NCBI GenBank assembly: GCA_017506865.1
Contig: JAFCMP010000423.1
Location: 744,001 to 808,000 of the forward strand
Reading direction: 5' to 3'
DNA length: 64,000 bases
From: Tribonema minus
Lineage: Eukaryota; Sar; Xanthophyceae; Tribonematales; Tribonemataceae
The translations under genes were made by a program, and so were the position numbers. This document shows, piece by piece, positions 1 to 12,100 of the stretch (its first letter is position 1; each line of letters opens with the position of its first letter). A model generated the notes under the pieces. That model was not told the DNA's origin, did not search any database, and saw only the letters and a list, made by a program, of their open reading frames with translations.

Positions 1-1680
1 CTCAATTGACCTGCCCAGATCTTGAGGCTATGACATGAGACATCGAGAATGTGGTCCATTGAACTAGTCCATGGCAGCCACCAACAAACGCAAGTGGGCT
101 GCGAATTCGCGCGAAGTCGTGGCTGCAGCTGTCTGCAGCAGCAGCAACCATTGACAACAATCTTGAAGGAGCGATTTGACCACTCGCATTGCGTACAGTA
201 GCACAGGGTTGGTCAAAAGCCAGAGATCAGGGCTATGCTCAAAAGCACGCCAGCCACCACCATGACCAAAACAGCAGGAGCACAAGTCCCACTAATTCAT
301 TGCTTGCCAAGTGAGTGTTTTGCTGTGTTGTGGACGCACGGCAGCGTGACTCAATTGCATGGGGCACGCCGGATCCAGTGTACCACCCCCAGTCCAATTG
401 TCTGAGACCACGGTTGGCTTGAGAGGTGATGCGCTGAACACAGCCTAACCCTACCTGACCCTGCTGTGAAACTACTTCAAATTGAAGTGCAACGGATGAT
501 TTGTAGGCCAGATGACTGGCATTTCTCCACTTTTTGTTGTTGTTTTGTTCAGTGTTGCAGTTGCTCCAGCTCACAGCTTGTTTCACCCATGTGAGGTATG
601 ATTAGAAGTGATCATCGATGTGCATTGCACCATTTGTGTTGTCACTAGGGATAACTAGAAATTTCTGGCATATACATTCGATGCAATGCAGTTGCACCTC
701 AATTTGGCCAGATCATCCAAAAGAAGTTGCACTGCGTACATGCGCATGATTTGACCAGAGTTCAATTGTCCAGATCAGATCATGAGACTATGACATGAGA
801 CATTGAGAGCGCATGTGACTCATTACAATCACCGGCCCGTGGCAGCCACGAACAAGTGCAAGTGGGTCACGTAGTTGCAGCAGCAAGTGCACGCATGCTT
901 GCTCCTGACGAACACCTTCCACTGGCATTTGCCTGCAAGAGCACAAGATCGCATGCCACAAGCAGGAGATTGTGGCTGTGCTCAAAGATATGCTAGCCAG
1001 CGGACTATCAGGACCATGTGCAAGTCGCATAATGTTGTGGACGCACGGCAAAGTAAATGAGTTGCAGGAGGCACACCAGATCCAGTGTACCACCCCAGTC
1101 CAATTGTCTGAGACCACAATAGCCTTGTGAGGTAATGCGATGAAAGACACACACAGCCTAACCCTACCCAAAACCTACTTCAAATTGAAGTGGCAAAGTT
1201 GGGGTCACTTGCAAACTATTGTGTTGTGGTCCATTGAACCAATCTATGTCAGCCACCAACAAGCGCAAGTGGGCTGGGCCACGAGGTCGTGGCTGCAGCA
1301 GCTGCAACTGTTGACAACAATCTTGAAGGAGCGATTTGCAATGCATGTCTGCCTCTGACGAGGCCACTGGCATTGCGTACAGTAGCACAGGATTGGTCAA
1401 AAGCCAGAGATTGAGGCCATGCTGAAAAGACGCCAGCCACCATGACCGAACAGCAGGAGCACAAGTCCCACTCATTCTTTGCTTGCCAAGTGAGTGTCGT
1501 ACTGTGTTGCGGACGCACGGCAGCGTGACTCAATGCATGGGGCACGCCGGAGCCAGTGTACCACCCCCAGTCCAACTGTCTGAGAGCACGATTGGCTTGA
1601 GAGGTTATGCATGAAACACACACAGCCTAACCCAACCCTCAAAAACCTACTTCAAGTTGAAGTGAGTTGGTGTGACAAGT
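1..1680. repeat. Three diverged copies of a 0.4-0.75 kb repeat
   Basis: Three direct-repeat units begin near 1, 763 and 1218. Shared blocks occur in the same order: a 'tatgacatgagacat' segment (units 1 and 2), a segment around 'gcagccaccaacaa', 'ttgacaacaatcttgaagg' (units 1 and 3), 'gtggacgcacggca', 'ccagtccaa.tgtctgaga', and an ending 'cacagcctaaccctacc'. Units 1 and 3 are the most alike; unit 2 is shorter and rearranged. No unit holds a convincing reading frame, as the frames are broken differently in each. The unit is of unknown type and could be a decayed transposon or a local tandem duplication. Confidence 0.75.
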
Positions 1681-1750
1681 GTCAATCATCACTGGAGCAT
1701 AGCACTCGTCGATCACTGCTCGGGACCGCACTACACAGCAGATCGAAGGA

Positions 1751-2807
1751 ATGGCAGAGCTATCCTATGGCAAGGCCAGGCGCACGGGAAGCAGCGCTGC
1801 AGCAGAACATCCGGTTTTCACGCTGGGGTCGCACATCCTCGCCTTCCTGGCTCCCTCGGTCATGATCAGGAGCACGTGCCGGGGCTTCCATGGCATTATC
1901 GAGCAGAATCACGAGGCCAAGAGGCGGTGCTTGACGGTGGTTGCGGAAGCTGTCGCTAGCGCCAGCCTGCTTGGGTGGGCCGTAGAGAAAAAGGTCTGCA
2001 GCCCGACATAGCTCTCACATCGTGCATACAATTCGGCGAGGTCAAGGGCTTGTGCTTGGTCCACAGCACATACGGCCTGCCTCTGACAACGCATCATTGT
2101 TCTTTGGCAGCTTGCGGAGGTCACCTTGAGGTAATGCAGTGGCTGCGGGGCCACGGTTGCCCCTGGGATAGTTCCACGTGCTCTAGCGCCGCGGGCTGCG
2201 GGCACCTGGAGCTCTTGCAGTGGGCGCGAGCTAATGGCTGCCCATGGAGCGAAAACACCTGTTGCAGCGCTGCGCGGGAAGGACATCTCGAGGTGCTGCA
2301 GTGGGCACACGCAAACGGCTGCCCAGGGAGCGACATTTGCCGCGCTGCTGCAGCGGGCGGGCAGCTGCACATCCTGCAGTGGGCACGAGCTCGTGATCTT
2401 CCTTGGAGCAGCACCACGTGCACTGTCGCCGCCACATATGGGCACTTCGATGTGCTGCGGTGGCTGCATGCCAATCAATGCCCGTGGGACGAGGAGACCT
2501 GCAGCAGCATTGCTGATTACGGGGACCTCGAACAGCTACAGTGGGCACTTGCTCACGGTTGCCCATGGAATGAGGAGACCTGCGTTAGCGCTGCCGGTAG
2601 CGGGAACCTTGAGGTGCTGCAATGGACGGGTGCCCATGGGATGAGGACACCTGCTGCGGCGCTGCCAGTAACGGGGAGCTCGAGGTGCTGCAGTGGGCAC
2701 GCGCAAATGGGTGCCCTTGGGACAGTTGCACCGGCCGCTGCGCCGCGCGGTGGGGGCATCAAGAGGTACTGGAGTGGGTGCGCGCGCACGGATGCCCGGA
2801 GTAACGG
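1751..2807 (+). pseudogene. Ankyrin-repeat protein gene, frame-disrupted
   Basis: The reading starts at an ATG at 1751 with an N-terminal helical segment (around SHILAFLAPSVMIRSTCRGF) that resembles a degenerate F-box-like head seen before this kind of ankyrin array; that reading is inference. It changes frame between about 1975 and 2046, either by a very short intron (donor at 1994, acceptor near 2046) or by a frameshift. From about 2047 to 2620 there are at least seven ankyrin units of the form C..AA..GHLEVLQWARANGCPW. Near 2621 a unit has lost about ten bases, and the array resumes in the third frame to a stop at 2805-2807. Ankyrin arrays bind proteins, but no partner can be inferred. Two frame changes make a decayed gene more likely than a working one, although the first could be a real intron. 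Confidence 0.75.
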
Positions 2808-4254
2808 ATGCTAACCGCGTCAGAGGGGGCGGAAGGGCGGTGGGGGGGAGGGGGCATTTGTGAGTGGAAAAAGGGAGCACGCAGCTGCGGCGGCAGCAAC
2901 GGCAGTCAGGAGGCTCAGGACATGATAGCTAAGGGCTGCCGGTACAGGTACGATAAATCGTCTATCTTTTGAGTTGATTGATTAGTGCGGTGCAAGCGTG
3001 CGCGCAGTGCACAGTGCGCATAGCCGCTGTAGGAGAGACTGGTACAACTTGAAGGCCTCTTGCGGCCGTCATGACAGCGTGTTAAGCCTACCGTGCCCCC
3101 TTCTCCCAAGCATCACACCTGCGGTGAGCTATGAGTTCAAATGCACGTGCGCTCAGCGGATGACCTTCGTGCAACGATGAGTTCTGGTGTCTGACAGCTG
3201 TCTAGAGTCTCCTGTCTGCTGTTAGACGTTAGCATGTGCTGAAATGCATGCAGTATGATAGTACATGATAGTACAACGCCAGTACACAAGCGCGCGTGCG
3301 CACACGGCACTCAGCACTGCATATGCAGTGCTTCCGAAGTCACTGTTGTGCCACGCACGCACCAGAACCTCTCGGAGGTTGGCCAACGCGCGATGCGTGC
3401 ATCCACTCGCTTTTGCGCTTTAGCATAAAGTTAGGTGTTGCTTAGACACACTTGCAGTTTTGCAAGCACGACAGCGCTGCGACTCAGGTAATGGCTATTT
3501 CACAGCCCATCCTCAGTAAGGCTTGCCTTGCTGTCAAGTAGATGGTTGCTGCACTACTGCACTCGCATCCGTTCTCATGCATGACACAGAGCGCTGTGTT
3601 ATTATGTGATGAAGACCGTGTGACAATGCTGGGGGATATGCCATGTCATCATAAATGGAGCAGCACACAATGCTCGGCGATGATCCTGGCGCTGTTTTGC
3701 AGCCCATAACTACAAATGCTACAAATGCATGACAATGTCATTGACACTAAGCGCTGCATTACGTGATCAAGAAGATGACGGAGGCGTCACTGTCATGTCT
3801 TGAATGACACAGCACACAGTGACTGTCACTGTGCTCCATCACACTGAAACTCAAACGGCACCTGGATGCAGCTAGCACATCCAATTCCTCTTCCGCAAAT
3901 GCCCTTGTCCTCATTGATGGCACGTTCACACCCTGCTGATAGTATGCTAATTTCTTGCCCGCGAATGAAGTAAGCCATGTGGAGTGCTGCACTTGCAGCA
4001 TAGTCGAACAAGTGTATCATTAGTGTACGCAAGATGAATCATGACAATTGCTGCTAGTTGAGGAATGTGGCCTGCTTCATGGTTGATGAAAGGATCTCTG
4101 CACACGAGTTTTGGTAATGAACATTTGCGAGCAAGTGCAGCTTTGTCAACAGATTATGGGAGCTGTCCAATCAGCAACGCTGATGAAGTAACTGAGGCTC
4201 AGGGCCAGAGATGACTTTCGGAAACTTCAAGTTATTGTCAACTTTTCTTTACTG
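2808..4254. other. Non-coding stretch
   Basis: No coding region is convincing. The stretch holds short direct repeats of 'gatagtacatgatagtac' type at 3255-3275 and AT-rich sequence. The segment at 3130-3240 has a diverged relative at 42478-42570. Confidence 0.5.
3130..3240 (+). repeat. Dispersed repeat, copy 1
   Basis: The segment runs through 'gctcagcggatgacctt', then 'gtgcaa.gatga' and 'tgctgtt..cgttagc'. The same order is found at 42478-42570, about 39 kb away and in the same orientation, and both are followed by a cluster of 'agtacat' repeats. This is a small dispersed element or segmental remnant of unknown type. Confidence 0.6.
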
Positions 4255-4262
4255 ATTGCAAT

Positions 4263-5008
4263 CAGGGTTGTTAATGACGTAATGACGCCAAATTACGTCA
4301 GAGTAAGTAAGTAAGTAAGTTACTGCAAATATTCATGAAGTACGAATGACGGCAGACTTCAAGTTGAGCTTCGTACTTCAACACCCCACGCATGTGTTGA
4401 TACTCTGGTGAAAGCATTACTATAATATTGTATTGATAACATTGTGTTGATACTCTGGTGAAAGCATTACTATAAGATGCAGGAAAAGTGACACTGCATG
4501 CACAGTGCCTTTGTATACAACGTGCTTAGCAGTTGCTGTAGTTGTGCATAGTAACGGTGCAATGGCCGAGCAGATGCGTTCGCGCTTGGTCACGCAGGAG
4601 CTCTGTGCAACCTCTGTAGAAAGCGCATCATCACTGACATTGTTGCAGATCTTATAAGCATATTGAATGCTTTCTGCAAGTACATATGAAGCATATCTGC
4701 AGGCCACCGCAGCGAGGTGCACAGCCCACCTCGCGAGAGAGTGCTTGCACAGAACTTCGTCCCCACCACTTCTCCACGCCAACAGCAGCTACAGTCACGG
4801 TGTACGCATGCCAGATACTGATTTTAATGCTATCGGCAGACACACTAGTGCAGCGAGGGCGCGCTGTAGGAGGAACACACGATAAAAACACAAGTTGAAG
4901 TTTGAAACCCTTGAAGTTGACAAGGTGTTGAAGTTGAACTTCAACTATAATTGGTCGAAGTTGGCCGTACGGACGTAATTACTCGATGTGCCGTCATTAA
5001 CAACCCTG
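4263..5008. mobile_element. hAT-like MITE, 746 bp, with 17-bp TIRs
   Basis: The element begins with CAGGGTTGTTAATGACG at 4263 and ends with the exact reverse complement at 4992-5008, giving 17-bp perfect terminal inverted repeats. It is flanked by an identical 8-bp direct repeat ATTGCAAT at 4255-4262 and 5009-5016. An 8-bp TSD together with CAGGG termini is the signature of the hAT superfamily. No transposase domain is visible in any frame, so it is non-autonomous and would depend on a transposase encoded elsewhere. Inside, a 31-base segment starting 'gtgttgatactctggtgaaa' is directly repeated at 4395 and 4444, and the right part is rich in 'ttgaagttgaa'. The perfect TIRs and TSD suggest a fairly recent insertion. 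Confidence 0.85.
4395..4475 (+). repeat. Direct repeat inside the MITE
   Basis: A roughly 32-base unit (tgttgatactctggtgaaag followed by cattactata) occurs twice in tandem, about 49 bases apart. Confidence 0.8.
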
Positions 5009-5163
5009 ATTGCAATGTGCACGAAGAGGATGCGCGCTGCCATTCACGTTTATTAAACCTTACAGTACCGTAGTGACTGCTGTGCAAACTACGACTCGGA
5101 TCACGGCTTACTGAGCGCAGCATTTGGGTTTCTGGCACTGTGATCCGCTCCGCTCATCCGCGA

Positions 5164-5532
5164 CCCTGAAAGCCAAGAAGCAAACGAGGCCAGTAGTAAA
5201 TTCAAGTCTCCGGGCTAATGATATCCCTTGGAGCACTGCCACGTGCACTGGCGTCGCCAAGAATGGGCACCTCGAGGTGCTGCGGTGGCTGCATGCCAAT
5301 GGGTGCCCGTGGGACGCGGGCACCTGCTGCGGCACCGCTTGCAGGGATCTCGAGGTGTGCACCCGCGCAAATGGGTGCTTGGGACGAGGAGACCTGCAGC
5401 TACGCTGCCAGTACTGGTAGCGGGAGCCTCGAGGTGCTGCGGTGGGCACGAGCCAATGGGTGCCCCTGCGAAAGCCCCCTGTCAGGGCTGCACACCTCGT
5501 TCGACGGTTCAACGACGTGGCCGTTCGCTTGA
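5164..5532 (+). pseudogene. Ankyrin-repeat fragment, shattered
   Basis: Around 5215-5350 one frame reads ankyrin-like units (NGHLEVLRWLHANGCPWDAG, then CCGTA). The array loses residues at 5350-5385, shifts frame, and resumes with EETCSYAA and SLEVLRWARANGCP in the next frame up to about 5470, followed by unrelated residues to a stop. The repeat style is the same as in the gene at 1751-2807, so it may be a copy of it or of a paralogue. At least two frame changes and missing repeat parts mark it as a relic. It lies 150 bp to the right of the MITE. Confidence 0.7.
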
Positions 5533-5797
5533 AGTTGCTACTGTGTGTGTGTTCGTATTCAGCACCAAACTAGAGACACATCGTGTGTCCCTTGCGTCAA
5601 CGTGCTCAAGCTACTGCATACAGGAGGGTACCACTGTGTGTGAGCCGAACTCCCACCCGGACACGACATCCGATGGTCCATTTCTTTTTCTGCGATCTTT
5701 CGCCACAATGTTTGCCGACGGCGGCGCGGCATTTTTTGAAAGCGGCGGCGTTTCTGAAAGCAGCGAGGCGAGAGACTGAGGACTAAGGAGGACGAGC

Positions 5798-6022
5798 ATG
5801 GGTCGGTGGGAGCATTGCTTTCAGCAGCTGGCAACCAATCTGGCGCATGCGGCTGCGGCGTACCTGCTGTCCGACGGAGTGCAGCTGTCGCCAAGTTTTG
5901 CTTCGGACACTGGCCTTCCCGTGTCAGGACGTGCTGACCGCTTTGTGGTCATCATGGCCAACGGACTGCCCCAGGTGTTTATTGAATACTTTATGAACCG
6001 TGCTGCTGCCGCGTCAGACTGA
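5798..6022 (+). CDS. Small hypothetical ORF, 74 aa
   Basis: The frame runs from an ATG at 5798 to a TGA at 6020-6022. The predicted peptide is 74 residues, has no recognised domain, no membrane segment and no repeats, and contains a moderately hydrophobic stretch (ADRFVVIMANGLPQVFIEYF). Codon third positions are GC-rich, as in the real exons of this window, which is the only positive sign. It might instead be an exon of a longer spliced gene. No function is proposed. Confidence 0.25.
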   Translation: MGRWEHCFQQLATNLAHAAAAYLLSDGVQLSPSFASDTGLPVSGRADRFVVIMANGLPQVFIEYFMNRAAAASD

Positions 6023-7218
6023 TAGAAGCCCTCAAGCTGACCGAAATTCATGAGTGCAAGCTTCACTTCCTCAAGACTTGACGTTTTTCAAAACTTCGCA
6101 TCGCGCTGAAGGCATCACTGTGGCTGTAGTTGTGGCATCTTAGTGAATACAGTAATTTACAAGACAGCTTGTAAAGTCAATCGCAGACCAAGCACCAGCA
6201 GGCTACCAGCAGTAGGTAGACCTCAACCTCGGGGTCCTAGCTACTACATGAGGATTACTAATCAGCAAAGCAAATTTGAGAAGGAGTTACTGTAGTAGTA
6301 GCAGTAGTGGCCCGCCAGGCTTTGCATCAGACTCCGAATCAGTACACTGGCACCGCACTCACAGAGATACTGACAAGCATCATGTCATGGCATATATGAT
6401 ACCTCTACATGGTAAAACGATTACTCAGTCTGACGATGAATAATATTATGTTAGTAAAAATAAGTTAAACCTACTACTAGTAGGGCCTATAGTATAAATG
6501 AGGCCGGTACCCTAATTCCGGCGTTTTTCCCGAGCAAAGGGGGTCGCTTTGATTTCGGCACTAACTTTAACCCTATAGGCAGCAACGTGCATGTTGGTCT
6601 GTGGCGCTGACGCGCGCTGTACTCCACTGTGACAGCAGGAGACAGCGAGATGCATCTCAATGGCCTCAGATGCTGTCGTGCTTGCCTACCAAGCGCTTCA
6701 CCCCAAAGTGGTTGCTAGCGGGTAAGAAACCATTTTTGGGTTGGGACCTCTCGGTGTGAACAGCAGCGTTGATGCACACCACTCCTGCTAGAGGCGGTGC
6801 ACTGCGTTGCTACCGCTATGGTGCAGAGTATGTACATTCATGTTAGCTACAACGTGTCCCGCCGTTCTGCATGGCGAGCCTAAAATATATTTTTGGGCCG
6901 AACGGATACGTAAGCATTGTAGCCCTTGGTGCATACATGAGTTCTTGTTAAGAAACCTATAGCTAATTCCTCAGCTGTGATGAGGTCAACTTGATGCCTT
7001 TGGCGTAATTCAATAGCATTCGGTTCAAAAGTGCGCGCGCGCGCGCGCTTTCGGAAACCCGCAAATCAAACCCCAGACTGAGGGCACCGGCCTCTTATAA
7101 ATAAAAAAATACAAGTACTAACCTTCAATGTACATTTTTGAGGTTCTTCACATTGTTCAGTCAGTCTGTGTAACAGTCTGTAATAGTTACAAGGATTTTT
7201 TTCTGTATCAATGCAGCT
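6023..7218. other. Non-coding stretch
   Basis: AT-rich sequence with short runs such as 'tagtagtagcagtagt' and a (gc)n run of about 16 bases at 7033-7048. No coding region or element is recognised. Confidence 0.5.
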
Positions 7219-7362
7219 GTGCGCCCAGGTGGTCAATGCAACGCATTTCGACCTGTACGACATGTCGTACAGGTCGAAATGCAACGCACGCAACGCACGC
7301 ATTTCGACCTGTACGACATGTCGTACAGGTCGAAATGCGTTGCATTGACCACCTGGGCGCAC
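7219..7362. repeat. 144-bp foldback with nested perfect palindromes
   Basis: The arms 7219-7282 and 7299-7362 are exact reverse complements (64 bp each) separated by a 16-base spacer. Each arm itself contains a perfect 40-bp palindrome, at 7243-7282 and 7299-7338, centred on GTACGACATGTCGTAC. The DNA or RNA could therefore fold as one long hairpin or as two hairpins. A diverged relative lies at 16286-16402, so this is a small repeat family, probably a MITE or foldback element; no flanking target duplication is clear. Confidence 0.9.
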
Positions 7363-9186
7363 ACAGCATCAAAGGTATACTCAGTCTGGGACATTAAAAT
7401 ATTAGATTGCTTGTATTCAGTCAACTGAATTCAACTTCTTCAGACATGACATTGTGTGCGAGCTGAGCTGAATATTTGAATTCAATTTGGCAGCTTAAAG
7501 AAATTTCTGGGGCCCTCCGAGTTTATGCCCCACTCAGTCACAGTGACTGTTCGAGTCAGGTAGTTAATGAATCAGATGATGATTGCTTAATATGACTCTT
7601 AGACTACTTGGTCTACTACTTTGAAGTAGTAATTTTAGATAGTAAGCCATCAGTGACTGATGGCCCAGGGTTCTCCGGCTGCCAGACTGAGTGGTGCCAC
7701 AGTGCTGCAGGCCTGGCGTGAAAGCACTGGCAGCTGGGTCATCAATTCGCCCCACTGAGCCTTGAGTAAATGAAGTACGAAGAATGATTATCTTGGTGAC
7801 TCCGAATTTATTTCAATGTGCATTCAATTTGTCATCAGTGTAACAGACTGGCAGTTGCTGTACACGTGATCATTTTTACCCCAACAAGTAAGTGCACAAT
7901 GACATGTGTACACTCATTCATTATTTGGAGGGAGCTCCACATGCCATTGGCCCGTGTGGCGCACGGTGCAAACGCACCAACAGACAAGCGCGGGCGACCG
8001 TCGCCACAACGCTACCAGTACAGCGTGCCGCAGTGCTGGCCAGCAGCACAGAGTCTCAGATCGGATCCACAGTCCGACAGCTGCGGCACAGCTGTGCGTT
8101 GCACACATACGCAAGCACAGTGACTGCAGCACGTACACGCTCTCATTGACAAACTGCCTCCTCCCGTGCAAGCGCTGCCCGGGCCGACAGCCGACAGCCT
8201 GATGGTGCCCACCGTTTCAAAGTTCAATGACAGCTGTACTTGAGATTTATCCCCGCTCAGGGCTTGAAAAGCCCTAATCTGAGGTCACACTGTGATTTGC
8301 GGCTTGTATACATAGACTGAGTTCAGAACCTGCACTGCATGTGCCATGTGACAAATTGAATCTGAAAGTGTCTTAATGAAAATCACTTCTAGCTAAGAAC
8401 GACATGATCGCCGAAAGGCACCTCCTCACCTCACTGACAGGCTGGGCCACAGTGGCACTAGAAGTATATTTTTGTCCACTTAGTAAGTGTGCGGCGCCCG
8501 CTTTGGACTCTCAGACTGCCATGTTTGTCATAACACGTAAGGACTCGGAGTATTTTGCAGTTTCTCTGAGTGGCGGCCAAATGTCACAGATTATGACTCA
8601 AAGCTCAAGCTTACTCCTGGACCAGCCTGTCAGTGAGGCCTGAGGGACATGCAGACAACGTCACTGAGCCTCTCTCCGAGACGGCTCTCTTGGGGCCTTG
8701 AAGTCTTCATCCAGATTGATTCATCACACTGTGCGTGTCACACCATGCCAGAGTGTGACAGACTGAGTGTGACAGTGTCATCTTATTGCATGTTAACAAA
8801 GGGATCATTAATAACATAACTTGTTGAATATGACAACATCAATAAAACTGAATTATATTAGTGCCAATTTGCATAACTCAGTTAACAAGTACTACTAGTA
8901 GCTATGGTACTAAGTAACTTAGTGACCGTAAAGTACCAAATAAATGCCCGCTTAGCCTAAGGGTCTTCAGCGGTAAACAGCCCCTGCGCTGTAAGATACC
9001 CGCCGGGAGTCTTCTAGCACTGTCACAGTGACAGGGGGTCACTGTGGCACAGTCACCCTGAAGTTGAGCATCCACTATATCATGACGGTGAAAGACCCGG
9101 GAGTCGTGTGTCAAGTGATGCTTCCGAAGAGTCTGTGGTATGACTACTAGTAAGTTATAGTATTGCCCACCACAATCATGGTCAAA
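7363..9186. other. Non-coding stretch
   Basis: Only short frames of biased composition are present and none resembles a known protein. The sequence is studded with short motifs of the type 'cagtgactg', 'agtactactagtag' and 'gacagtgtcat'. Nothing else is recognised before the LINE insertion. Confidence 0.45.
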
Positions 9187-9197
9187 GTACCATCATG
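9187..9197 (+). repeat. Target-site duplication, left copy (LINE copy 1)
   Basis: GTACCATCATG is repeated exactly at 12384-12394, immediately after the LINE 3' end. This 11-bp duplication defines the insertion. Confidence 0.85.
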
Positions 9198-12100
9198 GCA
9201 GTACCAGCAGCAGGGGCGGGGAAGGCAGGAGGGCTGGACGGCCTACGCTATGAACACCTCTTGATGGCCGCTGGGCCTGGTGCACCAGTGAAAGTAGCCA
9301 CCCGCCCCGTGGGCAGTGCCTCGCCAGGACTAGCTGGTGATTCAGAATCGGATGTGATGGAACCGGCATTCGCCCATCACCTGGCCAAGGTGTTCACGAC
9401 GCTGCTTGTTGAGCCCGAACTGCTGCCGGAGCAATCGCAACGGCTTCTCCGCGCCGCGGCCCTCTCAGGCATAGGACAGAAGCGGCGTCCGATCGCCTGC
9501 TCCAGTGTCTGGCGCAGACTCCTCGGGTCCACAGCGGCACGGGGTGTCAAGGGCAAAATATCGGGGCTGCTGGCCTCCATGTCGCAGTTTGGCGTAGGAT
9601 ACCGGTCTGGCGTCGAGCATGTGGCAGCGCGCGCGCGCGTGTGGCACGAGCTGTATGGCACCACAATCCAGCTGGACTGTGAGAACGCATTTAACAGTGT
9701 GGATCGCGCCGCCATTGTGCGGGGACTTATGCTCTTCTGTCCGGAGCTGCTCCCGCACTTTGAGTCCGTATACTGTGGTGACACTGCCCCAGAGATGCGA
9801 GTGGAGGTGAACGGTGAAGCTCGCATTATCTGCTCCCACCTAGGGTGCCAGCAAGGGGACCCTCTAGGGCCGCTGTACTTTGCAGTGGCAGCGGCATTCC
9901 TACTCTTCTACCCTGATGGAGTGAATGCGACGCCCGGCAGTATGCCGGCCTACGGCCACAGCACAGCGGAACCGCCAGCCCCGCACTGCGCTTTCTTGGA
10001 TGACCTCAACGTGCTGCAAGCTGCCTACTTCGACGATGCAGCGGCCGCTGGGGTGGCAGAGGTGATCCGTCGGCTTGCGGCAGGGGGCCTACGCGTTCGA
10101 CCAGACAAGTCGCTGGCCATTGCCATGCGCGGCACAGTGTTTGATGAAGCGGCCAGAGCACGCCTGCGCGCCCTTGACATACCGTTTGTGGACGCCACCA
10201 TGCCAGATTCCAGTCAGGGCTTTACGTCGGTCGGGGTACCGGTAGGGCACCCAGCCTATGTGCATGCTGCCATGAGCAAGCATCTTGTTGACGCAGGGAC
10301 ATGGCGATTGTCGTGGCAGCTAGCTGGGATGGCGCGGCATCACCTACAGGCAGCACAGTTCATTCTGCGCAGGTCACTGACGAAGCGGATGGGCTTCTTA
10401 GCTCGGGTCGTTGACACGGCTTTGAGTGAGACATGGCTGCACGCATTTGACGGGTTCTGTGCATGGACGCTTGAACGCATGCTGCACCTGCACGGCTGCG
10501 CTACCGCGGCAGTCATGAAGGCACACCTGCTGGCCGCCTGCACTGCTGGTGACAATGAGGTAGCCAGCAGTGGCAGCGTGCTGGTATTGCCGCGCTTGGG
10601 CCCGCCAGAACTCGCGGACATCGCAGTGCCACTGCGGGCGTCACGGTTGCCGGAGCGACGAGGCGGTCTGGGCATGCCGCTTTTGGGGCTACTGGCACCA
10701 GCCGCATACACGGCCCAGGCATGCACAACACTGCGGCCTGCAATAATTCATGCCACTGTGGCAGCAGGGGCCCTGAGGCTCGGCACTGACGAACACGGCG
10801 CAGTCACCTGGTTCGCGCAGCACTCATGCGCAATACGCGAGGACCAGGGACTGCCGCCAATCATCGAGGCCGTGCGACGCTCTACGCGAGCGCTGACAGC
10901 TGATGGCGGCGAAAAATCACGCACAGCTGTGGCCGAGCAGCTCCCAGCATCGTTGCTACGGTGGGCAGCGGATACAACGGCCGCAGCGTCGACGCTCCCC
11001 ACTGCGGTGCAAGCGATCTACGCCGCAACTGCCGTCACGGAGACGGGGACCACTGAGCCAGCCCCACACACTCACGGCATTGTGCCTGGCGCCGAGGCGG
11101 CCGCTGCGGCGGCGACCGTACCTGGCCCTCAAGCCGCTGCCGCGGCTGCCTCTTCCACGCCCGCTAAAACACAAACTAGCGCGGAAGAAAGCAGCTGCAG
11201 CGGCGGGCAGGAGGACGACGACGACGACTGGGAGGCCTATGCTGACGAGATCTGCAGAAAGGTAGTGCCCCGCCGCCGGCGCGGTCACTTCACGCACGGA
11301 CTACAAGCCCGCCTTTCAAATGTTCTTCGACGTCAATACGAGGACTGCCTGGTGGAGGACCTAGAGGCTGCCTCGGCTGGTGCCGTGGCCAAGCCGACGC
11401 AGGCTACACTTATTGGTGACTTGCGTGGCACCAGCCGCCGCCGCCAACAGGCTAGCGCGCGGGTCCTGGCGCAGCTGCGCAGCCAGCGTGCGTCCGGGGC
11501 AATGGCGTGGATGAGCGTGCCACCCGCTGCCAATGACCGCCCGGGTGCGGCGCCCATGTCCAGTATGGCAGCAGCCACGATGATTATGGTTGCGATCTTT
11601 ATAGACGGGTGGGGCATACAGGGCGAGGTGTGCCCATGGCGGTGCAGTGACGTGAGCCCCACCTCCACGCATGCGATCAGCTGCCCCAGCCAGCACATAC
11701 GGGGGCACAACGCGACACACACTGCCCAAAAGCGGTGCCTACAGCGCATCTTGAGACAGCACCATGTCTCTATTGTCCGCAATGAGGACGCTAGCGTCTT
11801 CAAGGTACCGGGGTATCGGGCGGACACAGTCATTGACCCAGGGTGTCTGCACTTTAGCAGTGCATACCGTAACAAGGGAATAGTGCTAGACACAAGTGTG
11901 CGCGCGCCCACAGCGAGCTCGTACCTGACAGGCAAAACAAATGCCTCGAACACGGACGGCTATGCTGCTGGGGTGGGGGAGGACGCGAAGGTCAAGCACC
12001 ACACCGGCACCTTGACGTCATCTTGGGCTTTTGTGCCATTCGTGCAGGAGTCGTACGGACGGCTGGGCAAGCAGACAAGCCTTTTTGTTAAGGAGTTGGC

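Noticed and set aside
8404-8643. A 79-codon plus-strand frame
   Set aside because: No domain, mixed composition, and no splice or start context of note; likely chance.
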